Below are positions 1 through 8,312 of a DNA stretch of 64,000 nucleotides, piece by piece; within the stretch, counting starts at the first letter, position 1; each line of letters starts with the position of its first letter. The translations under genes and the position numbers were made by a program. Source of the DNA: Rhodospirillaceae bacterium (GTDB lineage: Bacteria > Pseudomonadota > Alphaproteobacteria > Rhodospirillales > Rhodospirillaceae); assembly GCA_947476695.1 (NCBI GenBank), contig CANJRD010000001.1, forward strand, positions 434,001 through 498,000, written 5' to 3'. Below the pieces are notes generated by a model that saw nothing but the letters and a program-made list of their open reading frames with translations, ran no database searches and was not told where the DNA came from.

Positions 1-1310
1 GTGTCCAGGCCGCGCGTGTCGATGTAATCGCCCCAGGCGACCTGAAGCGCGGCGGGCTTCGTCGCGAACACCGGGAGGCGGTTATGCGGCGCATGGCCGG
101 ACAGATCGATCAGGATATCGATGCCGTCGCGCCGGATGATCTCCGCGAGCGCCGTGTCCGAGATGCTGTGAACGTCGCGCCACTCGTCGGCGACCTGCCG
201 GAACGTCAGGGTATGCGCATCCGGCCGCTCGGTCGTCGAATAGCATGTGAGATGCCAGACCTCAGTGTCACGGGCGGCGAAGACCGGCAGCGCGAAGAAC
301 AACATCGCGTGGAAGCGGAAGTCGCCGGATATGACCCCCAGCCGCAGCGGAGGTGTCGTGCCGGCGCGACGCAGCACCGGCGCCGCGGGCTTTGAGAACA
401 TGCGGCCATAGGCGACATGCTCCGCAAACAGTTCCGCGCGCGTCGCCTCGGCGGTGTAATGCATGCACATCAGCAGGCTGGAGCGAATGATCGCCAGATC
501 CGGCTTGATCGCAAGCACCGCACGGCGATGCGCGACAGCGTTGCCGCTGCCATCGTCGACCAGGTCGGCAAGGCCCACATAGGCCGGTGTGAGATCGCGG
601 TTCAATTCGATGGCGTGCCGGAATTGAGATTCCGCCTCAGGCTTGCGACCGACCGCTGCCAAAACGACACCGAGATTGACGTGCGCCTCCGCATGGCTGG
701 GGCTAAGTTCGATGGTGCGGCGATAGGCCGCTTCCGCCGCGTCGAGGCGGCCTGCCGCTTGCAATGCATTACCGAGGTTGAAGCGCAGCTCCACCGATTT
801 CGGCGCATGCGCGATCGCCTCGATCAACACCGCCGCCGCGCTCTCGGCGTCGCCGGTCGATTTCAGCACCACGGCGAGATTGTTGTAGGCCACGATGTAG
901 CCCGGCCTGAGGGCGATACAGCGGCGATAGCTGGCGATCGCATCCTGTTCCAATCCCGCCCGGTGCTGTGCATTGGCGAGGTTGTTCAAGATGTCGGGAT
1001 GATTCGGCGCGATTTCGCGCGCGCGCAGAAAAGCCCCCAGCGCGTCGGCCGTGCGCCCCTGCGCCATCAGGCTGTTGCCCAGCGTGTTGAGGAAAACCAA
1101 ATCCTCGCCGCCCGCCGCGATAGCGCGCATGGCGAGTTGTTCGGCCTCGGCCGCGTGGCCGCTCTCGAGTGCAAGGACGGCGAAAAGATTGAGCGCCGCG
1201 GCGTTGTTGGGCTCGCGGGCCAACAACGCCTCGACGGCAACCTCGGCGGCCGTGTGATTCCCGGCCTGATAAAGGGCGGTCGCGCGCGCAAGAGTCTCTT
1301 GATCGGTCAT
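1..1310 (-). CDS. TPR-containing O-GlcNAc transferase-like protein (SPINDLY/GT41 type), 3' end outside the window
   Basis: The visible 436 codons start at ATG 1310 (MTDQETLARA) and run off the left edge. The first ~270 residues are tetratricopeptide repeats with the usual spacing of small and aromatic residues (for example NNLANAQHRAG, FNLGNALQAAGRLDAAEAAY, VNLGVVLAAVGR). A GT41 catalytic region follows, with VISGDFRFHA, DILIDLSGHAPHNRLPVFA and a PAALQVAW segment. Known members transfer GlcNAc or another sugar to Ser/Thr of proteins; several bacterial ones glycosylate flagellin or surface proteins. The gene starts 5 bases after the msbA-like stop, so the two are probably co-transcribed. Family is confident; substrate is not. 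The catalytic C-terminus cannot be checked here. Confidence 0.85.
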   Translation of the reverse strand, partial: MTDQETLARATALYQAGNHTAAEVAVEALLAREPNNAAALNLFAVLALESGHAAEAEQLAMRAIAAGGEDLVFLNTLGNSLMAQGRTADALGAFLRAREIAPNHPDILNNLANAQHRAGLEQDAIASYRRCIALRPGYIVAYNNLAVVLKSTGDAESAAAVLIEAIAHAPKSVELRFNLGNALQAAGRLDAAEAAYRRTIELSPSHAEAHVNLGVVLAAVGRKPEAESQFRHAIELNRDLTPAYVGLADLVDDGSGNAVAHRRAVLAIKPDLAIIRSSLLMCMHYTAEATRAELFAEHVAYGRMFSKPAAPVLRRAGTTPPLRLGVISGDFRFHAMLFFALPVFAARDTEVWHLTCYSTTERPDAHTLTFRQVADEWRDVHSISDTALAEIIRRDGIDILIDLSGHAPHNRLPVFATKPAALQVAWGDYIDTRGLD

Positions 1311-1315
1311 CGCAC

Positions 1316-3085
1316 CTAGTCCGCCGCAGCCCGGGGGGCCGCGAACTGCAGCGCCTGCAATCTTGCGTAAAATCCGCCGCGCGCGATCAGGCTCGCATGC
1401 GTGCCCACCTCGACCACGCGGCCTTTGTCGACCACGACGATCTGATCGGCATGCGCGACGGTGGAGAGGCGATGCGCGATGACGATTGTGGTGCGACCCT
1501 GTTTCAGGCGCTCAAGCGCCGCCTGGACCTGCCGCTCGGTCTCGGCATCCAGCGCGCTTGTGGCCTCGTCCAGCAACAGGATCGGCGCGTCTTTCAGCAG
1601 CGCGCGCGCGATGGCGATGCGCTGGCGTTCGCCGCCCGACAGCGTTTGACCGCGTTCGCCGACGAAGGTCGCATAGCCGTCAGGCAGTGCGGTGATGAAG
1701 TCATGCGCGCCGGCCGCGCGGGCCGCGTCCGCGACCGCGGCGTCGTCGGCGTCCGGCCGCCCGAAGCGGATGTTGGCGGCGATGCTGTCGTCGAACAGCA
1801 GCGCTTCCTGGCCGACGAAGGCGATGGCGTCGCGTAGCGATGACATCGTCACCGACGTCAGAGGCTGACCATCGATGGCGATCACGCCCGCAGTGGGTTC
1901 ATAGAAGCGCGGAATGAGGTTCAAGACTGTGCTTTTGCCCGCGCCGGAGGCCCCGACCAACGCCGTGGTTTTTTGCGCGGGCGCCGTGAAGTTCAGGCCT
2001 TCCAGCACCATGATCGCGCCGTCGTAGGAGAAACCGACGTTGCTGAGCGCGACTTCGCCGCCGGTGACTTTCAGCGGCTGGGCGTCGGGGGCATCGACGA
2101 CCGAAGGCTTGGTGTCGAGCACGGCGAACAGCCGTTCCGCGCCGGCGAGGCCTTCGTTCACTTGCGCGTTCGCATTCGCCAGCGCCTTCATCGGTCGATA
2201 GGCCGACAGCAGCGCCGTGATGAACGAGAAGAAAGCGCCCGCACTTGTCACGCCTTGGATCACCCGCCAGCCGCCGTAGACGATGACGACGGTGACGGCG
2301 ACGCCGCCGAAGGTTTCCATCAGCGGGCTTGAGATCGCCTTCACGCGCTCCGCTTTCACGATCATGTCGCGAATGCTGCGCGTGAGTGTGGCGGCGCGCG
2401 TCGCTTCGTAAGTTTCCAGCCCATAAGCCTTCACCAGGCGAATACCGCCGAGGCTTTGCGAGATGAGCGTCATCAAGCTGCCGGTCTGCGCCTGCGTGTT
2501 CGCCGTCACCTTGCGCAAGCGGCGGCCAAGACCGGTGACCGGGATCACGGTCGCCGGGAAGGCGACGAAGGCGATCGTGGCCAGCAGCCAGTCTTGGTAA
2601 AACATCACGGCGATCAGCAGGACGATGGACAGGCTTTCGCGGCCGAGCCCGGTGAGCGCGGTCGAGACGGCGAGCCGCATGGCGTTGATGTCGGTTGTCA
2701 TCCGGCTGACCAGCGCGCCGGTGCGGTTCTCGGTGAAGAACGCGAGGTCCATGCGCAGCAGGTGGGTGAATAGCCGTTCCTGAAGTTCGGTCAGGATGCC
2801 CTGGCCCACGCGAGTCATGATCATCGTCTGGCCGTAGGCACCGATGCCTTTGATCGCGAAGGTCGCGAACACCGCCAGACCTACGGGCCACAACAGCTCG
2901 GCGCGGCGCTCGACGAACACCTGGTTGACCACCGGATCCATCAAATAAGCCAACGCGGCGGTTGAGCCCGCCACCATTGCCATGCAGAGGCCGGCAAGCA
3001 TGAAGGCCCCCGCATGGGGCGCCACCGCCTCGCGCACGAGGCGCCGCAAGGCCGATGGTTTGGTGGACGGGCTGTCCTCGCTCAT
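1316..3085 (-). CDS. msbA: MsbA-type lipid A / polysaccharide ABC exporter (fused permease-ATPase)
   Basis: A 589-residue half-transporter of the length usual for MsbA. Residues ~15-320 form a six-helix exporter membrane domain. The nucleotide-binding domain has Walker A (GASGAGKST), the ABC signature (LSGGERQR), Walker B (ILLLDEATSALD) and the switch histidine (IVIAHRLS). MsbA homodimers flip lipid A-core across the inner membrane, using ATP. The gene leads a probable two-gene unit with the TPR glycosyltransferase downstream and is divergent from WbpE/GnnB- and GnnA-like genes, which suggests a lipid A or surface-glycan role. Other exporters of this subfamily carry drugs or other lipids, so the substrate is inferred from similarity and neighbours. 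Confidence 0.8.
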   Translation of the reverse strand: MSEDSPSTKPSALRRLVREAVAPHAGAFMLAGLCMAMVAGSTAALAYLMDPVVNQVFVERRAELLWPVGLAVFATFAIKGIGAYGQTMIMTRVGQGILTELQERLFTHLLRMDLAFFTENRTGALVSRMTTDINAMRLAVSTALTGLGRESLSIVLLIAVMFYQDWLLATIAFVAFPATVIPVTGLGRRLRKVTANTQAQTGSLMTLISQSLGGIRLVKAYGLETYEATRAATLTRSIRDMIVKAERVKAISSPLMETFGGVAVTVVIVYGGWRVIQGVTSAGAFFSFITALLSAYRPMKALANANAQVNEGLAGAERLFAVLDTKPSVVDAPDAQPLKVTGGEVALSNVGFSYDGAIMVLEGLNFTAPAQKTTALVGASGAGKSTVLNLIPRFYEPTAGVIAIDGQPLTSVTMSSLRDAIAFVGQEALLFDDSIAANIRFGRPDADDAAVADAARAAGAHDFITALPDGYATFVGERGQTLSGGERQRIAIARALLKDAPILLLDEATSALDAETERQVQAALERLKQGRTTIVIAHRLSTVAHADQIVVVDKGRVVEVGTHASLIARGGFYARLQALQFAAPRAAAD

Positions 3086-3269
3086 AAGCCTGACTTACCC
3101 CGTGAGATTCGCCGCTGTCCAGCGACCCTCTGAAATCTTGGGACAATTGCCACCTAAGCCCGCAGCGAGTAGGCTGTGCGCCGGTTGCGTGACCCGGCGG
3201 GGACGGTAAGCAGGTCGCAATGCCACTGCCCTTTGCGACCCCCTCCTTGAACTCTAAGGCTTTGTTTTG

Positions 3270-4421
3270 ATGCGAGATGTAGTTCCGGCGCCGGTCACCG
3301 ACCAACCCGTCGCCTTCATCGATCTGCAGGCCCAGCGCGCCCGGATCGCCGACCGCATCGATGCCGCCATCGGCCGCGTGCTCGCGCACGGCGCGTTCAT
3401 CATGGGGCCCGAGGTCGCCGAGATCGAACGCCGCCTAGCCGCGCATTGCGGCGCCAAGCATGTCATCAGCTGCTCGAGCGGCACCACCGCGCTGATCATG
3501 GCGCTGATGTCCAAGGACGTCGGCCGCGGCGATGCGGTGTTCGTGCCGTCGTTCACCTTCACCGCCACCGCCGAGGTCGCCGTGCTGGTCGACGCCACGC
3601 CGGTGTTCGTCGACGTCGACCCGGAAACCTTCTGCATGGACGCCGCCAGCTTGGAGCGCGCCATCGCCACGGCAAAGCAGACCGGTCTGCGCCCGGCCTG
3701 CGCGATCCCGGTCGACCTGTTCGGGCAGTCCGCCGACTACGACGCCTTGTATGAGGTCGCGCGCAAGCACGGCCTGTGGTTGCTGGACGATGCGGCGCAG
3801 AGCTACGGCGCCACCCATCGCGGCCGCAAGCTGGGCTCCGTGACCGAGATCACCGCCACCAGCTTCTTCCCGTCCAAGCCGCTCGGCTGCTATGGCGACG
3901 GCGGTGCCGTGTTCACCGACGACGACGAAGTCCAGCGCCGCCTGGTTCAGGTGCGCGTGCACGGCCAGGGTAAGGGCCGCGACGACACCGTGCGCATCGG
4001 CCTGACCGCGCGCTTCGATTCCCTCCAGGCCGCCATCCTGCTCGAGAAACTGGCGATCTTCGACGATGAGTGCGCTGCACGAAATAAGATCGCCGCGCGT
4101 TACACCGACGGCTTGAAAGACATCGTGCAGACGCCGCAGCTGCGCGACGGCGCGACGTCGGTCTGGGCGCAGTACACCATCCGCTCGACGCGGCGCGACA
4201 AGATCTCCACCGCGCTGAAGGCGCAGGGCATTCCGACCAACGTCTATTACCCGAAGCCGATCCATCAGCAGCAGCCCTATCGCGGCTATCCGGTCGCCGG
4301 CGGCGGCCTGCCCGTGACGGAGCAGCTGTCGCAAGATGTGCTGAGCCTGCCGATGCATCCGTATCTGTCGACGCACGATCAGGACCGCGTCATCGCCGCC
4401 CTGCGCGCGGCGCTGAGCTAG
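3270..4421 (+). CDS. DegT/DnrJ/EryC1 sugar aminotransferase (WbpE/WlbC or GnnB-like)
   Basis: 383 residues from ATG 3270; a TTG directly in front (3267) is an alternative start. It is a PLP-dependent nucleotide-sugar aminotransferase. Visible are the N-terminal FIDLQAQRARI, the substrate/PLP segment SCSSGTTAL, the PLP aspartate in DDAAQSYGA, and the catalytic lysine in FFPSKPLGCYGDGGA. From memory the sequence resembles Pseudomonas WbpE closely, an enzyme that puts an amino group on C3 of a 3-keto-UDP-sugar. The next gene is a Gfo/Idh/MocA oxidoreductase that could make that ketone. The pair could feed lipid A (GnnA/GnnB) or O-antigen (WbpB/WbpE). It could also supply the 4-amination missing from the nonulosonate genes downstream. 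Confidence 0.85.
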   Translation: MRDVVPAPVTDQPVAFIDLQAQRARIADRIDAAIGRVLAHGAFIMGPEVAEIERRLAAHCGAKHVISCSSGTTALIMALMSKDVGRGDAVFVPSFTFTATAEVAVLVDATPVFVDVDPETFCMDAASLERAIATAKQTGLRPACAIPVDLFGQSADYDALYEVARKHGLWLLDDAAQSYGATHRGRKLGSVTEITATSFFPSKPLGCYGDGGAVFTDDDEVQRRLVQVRVHGQGKGRDDTVRIGLTARFDSLQAAILLEKLAIFDDECAARNKIAARYTDGLKDIVQTPQLRDGATSVWAQYTIRSTRRDKISTALKAQGIPTNVYYPKPIHQQQPYRGYPVAGGGLPVTEQLSQDVLSLPMHPYLSTHDQDRVIAALRAALS

Positions 4422-4431
4422 CCGCCCGGCC

Positions 4432-5331
4432 GTGAACACGGCATCCAATCCTGTCCGCATCGCCGTCATCGGCTTAGGGCCGATGGGTTTGCGCCATGCC
4501 AAGTGCGTGGCCGCGCATCCGCGCGCGCAGCTGACGGCCGCCGTTGAAGTCGACCCAACCCGCGCGACTGTCGACATCGGTTGTCCCGTGTTCTCCGATG
4601 TGGCGATGCTAGCCGGCAAGATCGACGCCGCCGTGGTCGCGGTGCCGACCGCCTTCCACGCGCCTATCGCCGCACCGTTATTGGAAGCGGGCATCTCCTG
4701 CCTGGTCGAAAAGCCCTTCGTCGCGACCGCCGCCGAGGGCAAGCGCCTGGAGGACGCCGCTGAACGCGGCAATGCCACGGTGCGCGTCGGCCATATCGAG
4801 CGTTTCAATCCGGCGATGATCGCGCTTTTGGCTGATAGACCGCAGGGCATTCTGGCCGTGCAGGCCCGGCGGATGAGCGGCGCCTCGGCGCGCGTGACCG
4901 ACATCGATGTGGTCGCCGACCTGATGGTGCACGACCTCGACAGTGTGCTCGCGATCGTCAAGCAGCCGGTGCTCAGCGTCACCGCCGCCGGAACGCGCGA
5001 CCATGCCGTCGCGTCGATCACATTTGCAGACCGCACGACGGCGACCGTGACAGCCAGCCGCGTCTCACCGGCGCGCATCCGCGATCTCGACGTGCTGTGC
5101 ACCGACCGCGCGCTGCGGCTCGATTATCTAGGCCGCACGTTGAGCGAAGTCACACCGGGCCCGAACGCCCCGCATATCATGCCGCGCCACGTCGCCAGTA
5201 ACGATGCGCTGACGTTGCAGCTCAGCGCCTTCCTCGACGCGCGCGAGGGCAAGACGGCGGGCGTCACGCTCGATGAAGCCATGTCGGTGATGGATCTCGC
5301 CTGGCGCGTTCAGGCGGCGCTGGGCCTGTGA
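4432..5331 (+). CDS. Gfo/Idh/MocA-family sugar dehydrogenase (GnnA/WlbA-like)
   Basis: 299 residues, GTG start 10 bases after the aminotransferase stop. An N-terminal Rossmann fold (IAVIGLGPMGLRHAK) binds NAD(P). The conserved EKP motif of the family is present (CLVEKPF, about residue 87), followed by GHIERFNPA, a segment I associate with UDP-GlcNAc 3-dehydrogenases. It probably oxidises the 3-hydroxyl of a UDP-HexNAc so that the upstream aminotransferase can install an amine. The stop overlaps the GTG of the UMF1 transporter by four bases, giving a tight three-gene operon. Substrate is inferred from the pairing; other sugar or inositol dehydrogenases share the fold. Confidence 0.78.
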   Translation: MNTASNPVRIAVIGLGPMGLRHAKCVAAHPRAQLTAAVEVDPTRATVDIGCPVFSDVAMLAGKIDAAVVAVPTAFHAPIAAPLLEAGISCLVEKPFVATAAEGKRLEDAAERGNATVRVGHIERFNPAMIALLADRPQGILAVQARRMSGASARVTDIDVVADLMVHDLDSVLAIVKQPVLSVTAAGTRDHAVASITFADRTTATVTASRVSPARIRDLDVLCTDRALRLDYLGRTLSEVTPGPNAPHIMPRHVASNDALTLQLSAFLDAREGKTAGVTLDEAMSVMDLAWRVQAALGL

Positions 5332-6602
5332 GCGAAACGCCGCAGGGCACACGCGTTGCGCCGATTGTCGGCTATGCCCTGTTCGACTTCGCCAACTCCG
5401 CTTTCCCGACCGTCATCGGCACATTCATTTTCGCGACCTATTTCGCGACTGGCATCGCCGCCGATCCGGTGACCGGTGCGGCGCAGTGGAGCTTGGCGAC
5501 CGCCGTTGCCGGCATTGTCATCGCGCTCGCCAGCCCCATCTTCGGCGCGATCGCCGATCAGAGCGGCCGTCGCCTGCCCTGGCTCGCCACGTTCGCGAGC
5601 ATCAGCATCGTCGCCACCACGATGCTCTGGTTCGCGCATCCCGTGCCCACGGACGTGACCTTCGCGCTAACGGCTGTGGTGACCGCGACCATCGCCTTCG
5701 AGATCGGCATGTTGTTCTACAACGCGCTGCTGCCGACGGTGGCGCCGGCGCATCTGATGGGTCGCATCTCCGGCTGGTCCTGGGGCGCGGGCTATCTCGG
5801 TGGCTTGATCTGCCTGGTCATTGCGCTGTTCGGTCTGGTGCAGACCGACACACCGCCGTTCGGCCTCGACAAATCAACCGCCGAACACGTGCGCGCCACG
5901 GCGCTGCTGACGGCGGTATGGTTCGTGATCTTCGCGATTCCCCTGTTCGCCTTCGTGCGCGAGCCGCGCACCGCGCGCGTTCCCATCGGCGTGGCCGTCG
6001 CGGGCGGCCTGCGCCAACTGATGCAAACGTTGCGCAACGTGCGCCAGCGCCGCAATACGTTCCGCTTCCTGATCGCGGCGATGATCTATAGCGACGCGGT
6101 GACGACGATCTTCGCGCTCGGCGGCGTCTATGCCGCCGCCACCTATGGCATGGATGTCGGGGGCGTCATCAAGCTGGGCATCGCGCTCAATGTCACCGCC
6201 GGCATCGGCGCCGCGCTCGGCGGCTGGGTCGACGACAAGATCGGCTCGCGCCGCACGATCATCCTCAGCCTGATCGCATTGATCGTCAGTGCGTCAGCGG
6301 TGCTGAGCGCGCCGACCGAAGGCATATTCTGGATCGCGGCCCTGGTGATGAGCACCTTCTTCGGGCCCGTGCAGGCTGCGAGCCGCACGATGATGGCCCG
6401 CCTCGCGCCGCCGGAGGAACGCACCGAGATGTTCGGCCTGTTCGCGCTATCGGGCAAACTCACCGCCTTCATGGGCCCGGCCGCCGTCGGCTGGATCACG
6501 CTGGCGACCGGAAGCCAGCGCCTCGGCCTCGCCTCGACACTGGTATTCCTCGCCATCGGCCTCTGGCTGATGCGCGGCGTGAAAGAAGCCGCCGACACTT
6601 AG
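5328..6602 (+). CDS. MFS transporter, UMF1 (Atg22-like) family
   Basis: 424 residues with GTG start overlapping the previous stop. About twelve hydrophobic helices are visible, and the start ([11 protein letters not shown]) is the hallmark of the UMF1 family. A typical MFS loop is near [11 protein letters not shown], and a second in the centre near [12 protein letters not shown]. Family members are inner-membrane permeases of mostly unknown substrate. Because it is translationally coupled to the sugar dehydrogenase, it may move a sugar or cell-wall product, but nothing in the sequence fixes the cargo. Its stop overlaps the purH stop by four bases on the opposite strand. Confidence 0.85.
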   Translation: MSETPQGTRVAPIVGYALFDFANSAFPTVIGTFIFATYFATGIAADPVTGAAQWSLATAVAGIVIALASPIFGAIADQSGRRLPWLATFASISIVATTMLWFAHPVPTDVTFALTAVVTATIAFEIGMLFYNALLPTVAPAHLMGRISGWSWGAGYLGGLICLVIALFGLVQTDTPPFGLDKSTAEHVRATALLTAVWFVIFAIPLFAFVREPRTARVPIGVAVAGGLRQLMQTLRNVRQRRNTFRFLIAAMIYSDAVTTIFALGGVYAAATYGMDVGGVIKLGIALNVTAGIGAALGGWVDDKIGSRRTIILSLIALIVSASAVLSAPTEGIFWIAALVMSTFFGPVQAASRTMMARLAPPEERTEMFGLFALSGKLTAFMGPAAVGWITLATGSQRLGLASTLVFLAIGLWLMRGVKEAADT

Positions 6603-8170
6603 TGCCGGAAGTGGCGCATGCCGGTGAGCGCCATCGCCAGGCCGGCGCCGTCGGCGGCTTTGATGACGTCTTCGTCCTTGATCGAGCCGCCCGGCTGGAT
6701 CACCGCGACCGCGCCGGCTTCCGCCGTGGCGAGCAGGCCGTCGGGGAACGGGAAGAACGCATCCGACGCCACCACGGAACCGACGGTGAGCGCTTCGCTC
6801 AAGCCGGCCGCCGCTGCGGCTTCCTTGGCCTTGATGTGCGCGATGCGCGCGGAATCCACGCGACTCATCTGGCCGGCGCCGATGCCGACGGTCGCGCCGT
6901 TCTTCACATAGACGATGGCGTTGGACTTCACATGCTTGCAGACGGTGAAGGCGAACAGCATGTCGGCGCGCTGCTGGGCGGTCGGCTGTTTGGTGGTGAC
7001 GACCTTGAGATCGCTGTCGGCGATGTGGCCGTCGTCGCGGCCCTGCACGAGATAGCCGCCGGCAACATTGCGCACGGTGCGGCCGCCGCTGCGCGGGTCA
7101 GGCAAACCATTGGTGATGAGCAGGCGCAGGTTCTTCTTCTTGGCGAAGATGGCTTTCGCTTCGTCGTCCGCGCCCGGCGCGATAACGACTTCGGTGAACA
7201 GCTCGGTGATCTTGGCCGCCGTGCGCCCGTCGATGGGACGGTTCAATGCGATGATGCCGCCGAAAGCGGACACCGGATCGCAGACCAGCGCCTTGGTATA
7301 GGCATCGAGGCAATCGGTGCCGAGCGCCACGCCGCAAGGATTGGCGTGCTTGATGATGGCGCAAGCGGGACCGGCGAATTCCGCCACCAGCTCGTAGGCC
7401 GCATCGGTGTCGTTGATGTTGTTGTAGCTGAGCTCCTTGCCCTGCACCTGGATGGCAGAGGCCACCCCCACGCGGTCATCGCCGGTGACATAAAGTGCGG
7501 CGGTCTGGTGCGGGTTCTCGCCGTAGCGCAGCGTCTGCTTCAGCTTGCCGCCGAAGCTGAGCCAGCGCGGGAAGGTTTCGCCAAGCTCACCGGCGAACCA
7601 GGTGGAGATGGCCGCATCGTAAGCGGCAGTGCGCGCATAAGCGCGGGCGGCGAGCCGCTTGGCGGTATCTTCCGTAACGCCGCCGCCGTTCTTCTCCATG
7701 TCTTCCATCACGACCGCGTAGTCCACCGCGTCGACCACGACAGCAACGCCCGCGTGATTCTTCGCCGCCGCGCGGATCATCGCGGGACCGCCGATGTCGA
7801 TGTTCTCGATGCAGGTGTCGAAATCTGCTTTCGCCGCGATGGTCTGCTCGAACGGGTAGAGATTCACGACCAGCAGGTCGATCGGCTCGATGCCATGGGC
7901 AGCCATCGCACCTTCGTGTTCCGCGTTGCCGCGAATACCCAGCAGGCCGCCGTGCACCTTCGGGTGCAGCGTTTTCACGCGGCCGTCGAGCATTTCCGGG
8001 AACCCGGTGACGTCGGCGACTTCCTTCACCTTCAACCCGGCCAGCGCCATGGCCTTCGCCGTGCCGCCGGTGGAGATCAATTCCACGCCCTTGCCGGCCA
8101 GGAAGCGGGCGAAGTCGATGAGGCCGGATTTGTCGGAGACGGAAAACAGCGCGCGGCGGATTTTGATCAT
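6599..8170 (-). CDS. purH: Bifunctional AICAR transformylase / IMP cyclohydrolase
   Basis: 523 residues, the normal PurH length. The N-terminal IMP cyclohydrolase (MGS-like) domain shows [20 protein letters not shown] and a DGRVKTLHP motif. The C-terminal transformylase domain shows [25 protein letters not shown] and the catalytic KHANPCG. It performs the last two steps of purine synthesis: formyl transfer to AICAR, then ring closure to IMP. It lies just downstream of a ZTP riboswitch on the same strand, so it is probably switched on when ZTP reports a lack of 10-formyl-tetrahydrofolate. It is a housekeeping gene inside an otherwise sugar-related stretch. Confidence 0.97.
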   Translation of the reverse strand: MIKIRRALFSVSDKSGLIDFARFLAGKGVELISTGGTAKAMALAGLKVKEVADVTGFPEMLDGRVKTLHPKVHGGLLGIRGNAEHEGAMAAHGIEPIDLLVVNLYPFEQTIAAKADFDTCIENIDIGGPAMIRAAAKNHAGVAVVVDAVDYAVVMEDMEKNGGGVTEDTAKRLAARAYARTAAYDAAISTWFAGELGETFPRWLSFGGKLKQTLRYGENPHQTAALYVTGDDRVGVASAIQVQGKELSYNNINDTDAAYELVAEFAGPACAIIKHANPCGVALGTDCLDAYTKALVCDPVSAFGGIIALNRPIDGRTAAKITELFTEVVIAPGADDEAKAIFAKKKNLRLLITNGLPDPRSGGRTVRNVAGGYLVQGRDDGHIADSDLKVVTTKQPTAQQRADMLFAFTVCKHVKSNAIVYVKNGATVGIGAGQMSRVDSARIAHIKAKEAAAAAGLSEALTVGSVVASDAFFPFPDGLLATAEAGAVAVIQPGGSIKDEDVIKAADGAGLAMALTGMRHFRH

Positions 8171-8171
8171 G

Positions 8172-8196
8172 GGGCACCCTTGGTTGATTGGTGCCC
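8172..8196 (-). promoter_or_regulatory. Expression platform: hairpin masking the purH ribosome-binding site
   Basis: On the minus strand GGGCACC (8196-8190) can pair perfectly with GGTGCCC (8178-8172) across an 11-base loop. The 5' arm reuses the GGGC that closes the ZTP aptamer. The 3' arm covers the purine-rich AGGG and ends one base before the purH ATG. Inference: without ligand the hairpin hides the start; with ZTP the GGGC is held in the aptamer and translation is allowed. There is no T-run, so translational rather than transcriptional control is expected. Confidence 0.7.
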
Positions 8197-8262
8197 AGGC
8201 GCGCGGCGATGTTTCAGCTGCGCTTCCCGGTGGTCACCCACCTCATGCGCCAGTCACGCAGC
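8193..8262 (-). ncRNA. ZTP riboswitch (pfl motif) aptamer upstream of purH
   Basis: Read on the minus strand, 8262-8193 contains every landmark of the pfl/ZTP aptamer. P1 is GCUGCG pairing with CGCAGC (6 of 6). The conserved UGACUGGCG follows the 5' strand of P1. P2 is GGUGG-GUGA-CCACC. It is followed by GGGAAGCG, and the 3' element is GCGCCUGGGC. Known ZTP riboswitches bind ZMP/ZTP, which build up when 10-formyl-THF is short, and activate folate and purine genes. The aptamer ends 22 bases before the purH ATG. The match to the well-studied Fusobacterium ulcerans aptamer is close, as I recall it. Confidence 0.93.
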
Positions 8263-8312
8263 AGCGGATTTTTACGGCGCGCCCGAACGCCCGACAAGGG
8301 GCAAAACGGCGA

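Noticed and set aside
3160-3220. CGCCGG/CCGGCG hairpin upstream of the aminotransferase
   Set aside because: Six pairs in GC-rich DNA with no other signal is expected by chance.
1899-3389. 496-codon frame overlapping msbA on the same strand
   Set aside because: Low-complexity Arg/Gly/His-rich product in a shifted frame of msbA; no domain.
3435-5102. Long minus-strand open frame opposite the aminotransferase and dehydrogenase
   Set aside because: It is an antisense shadow created by high GC; its protein is rich in Arg/Ala without domains, while the plus strand encodes two clear enzymes.
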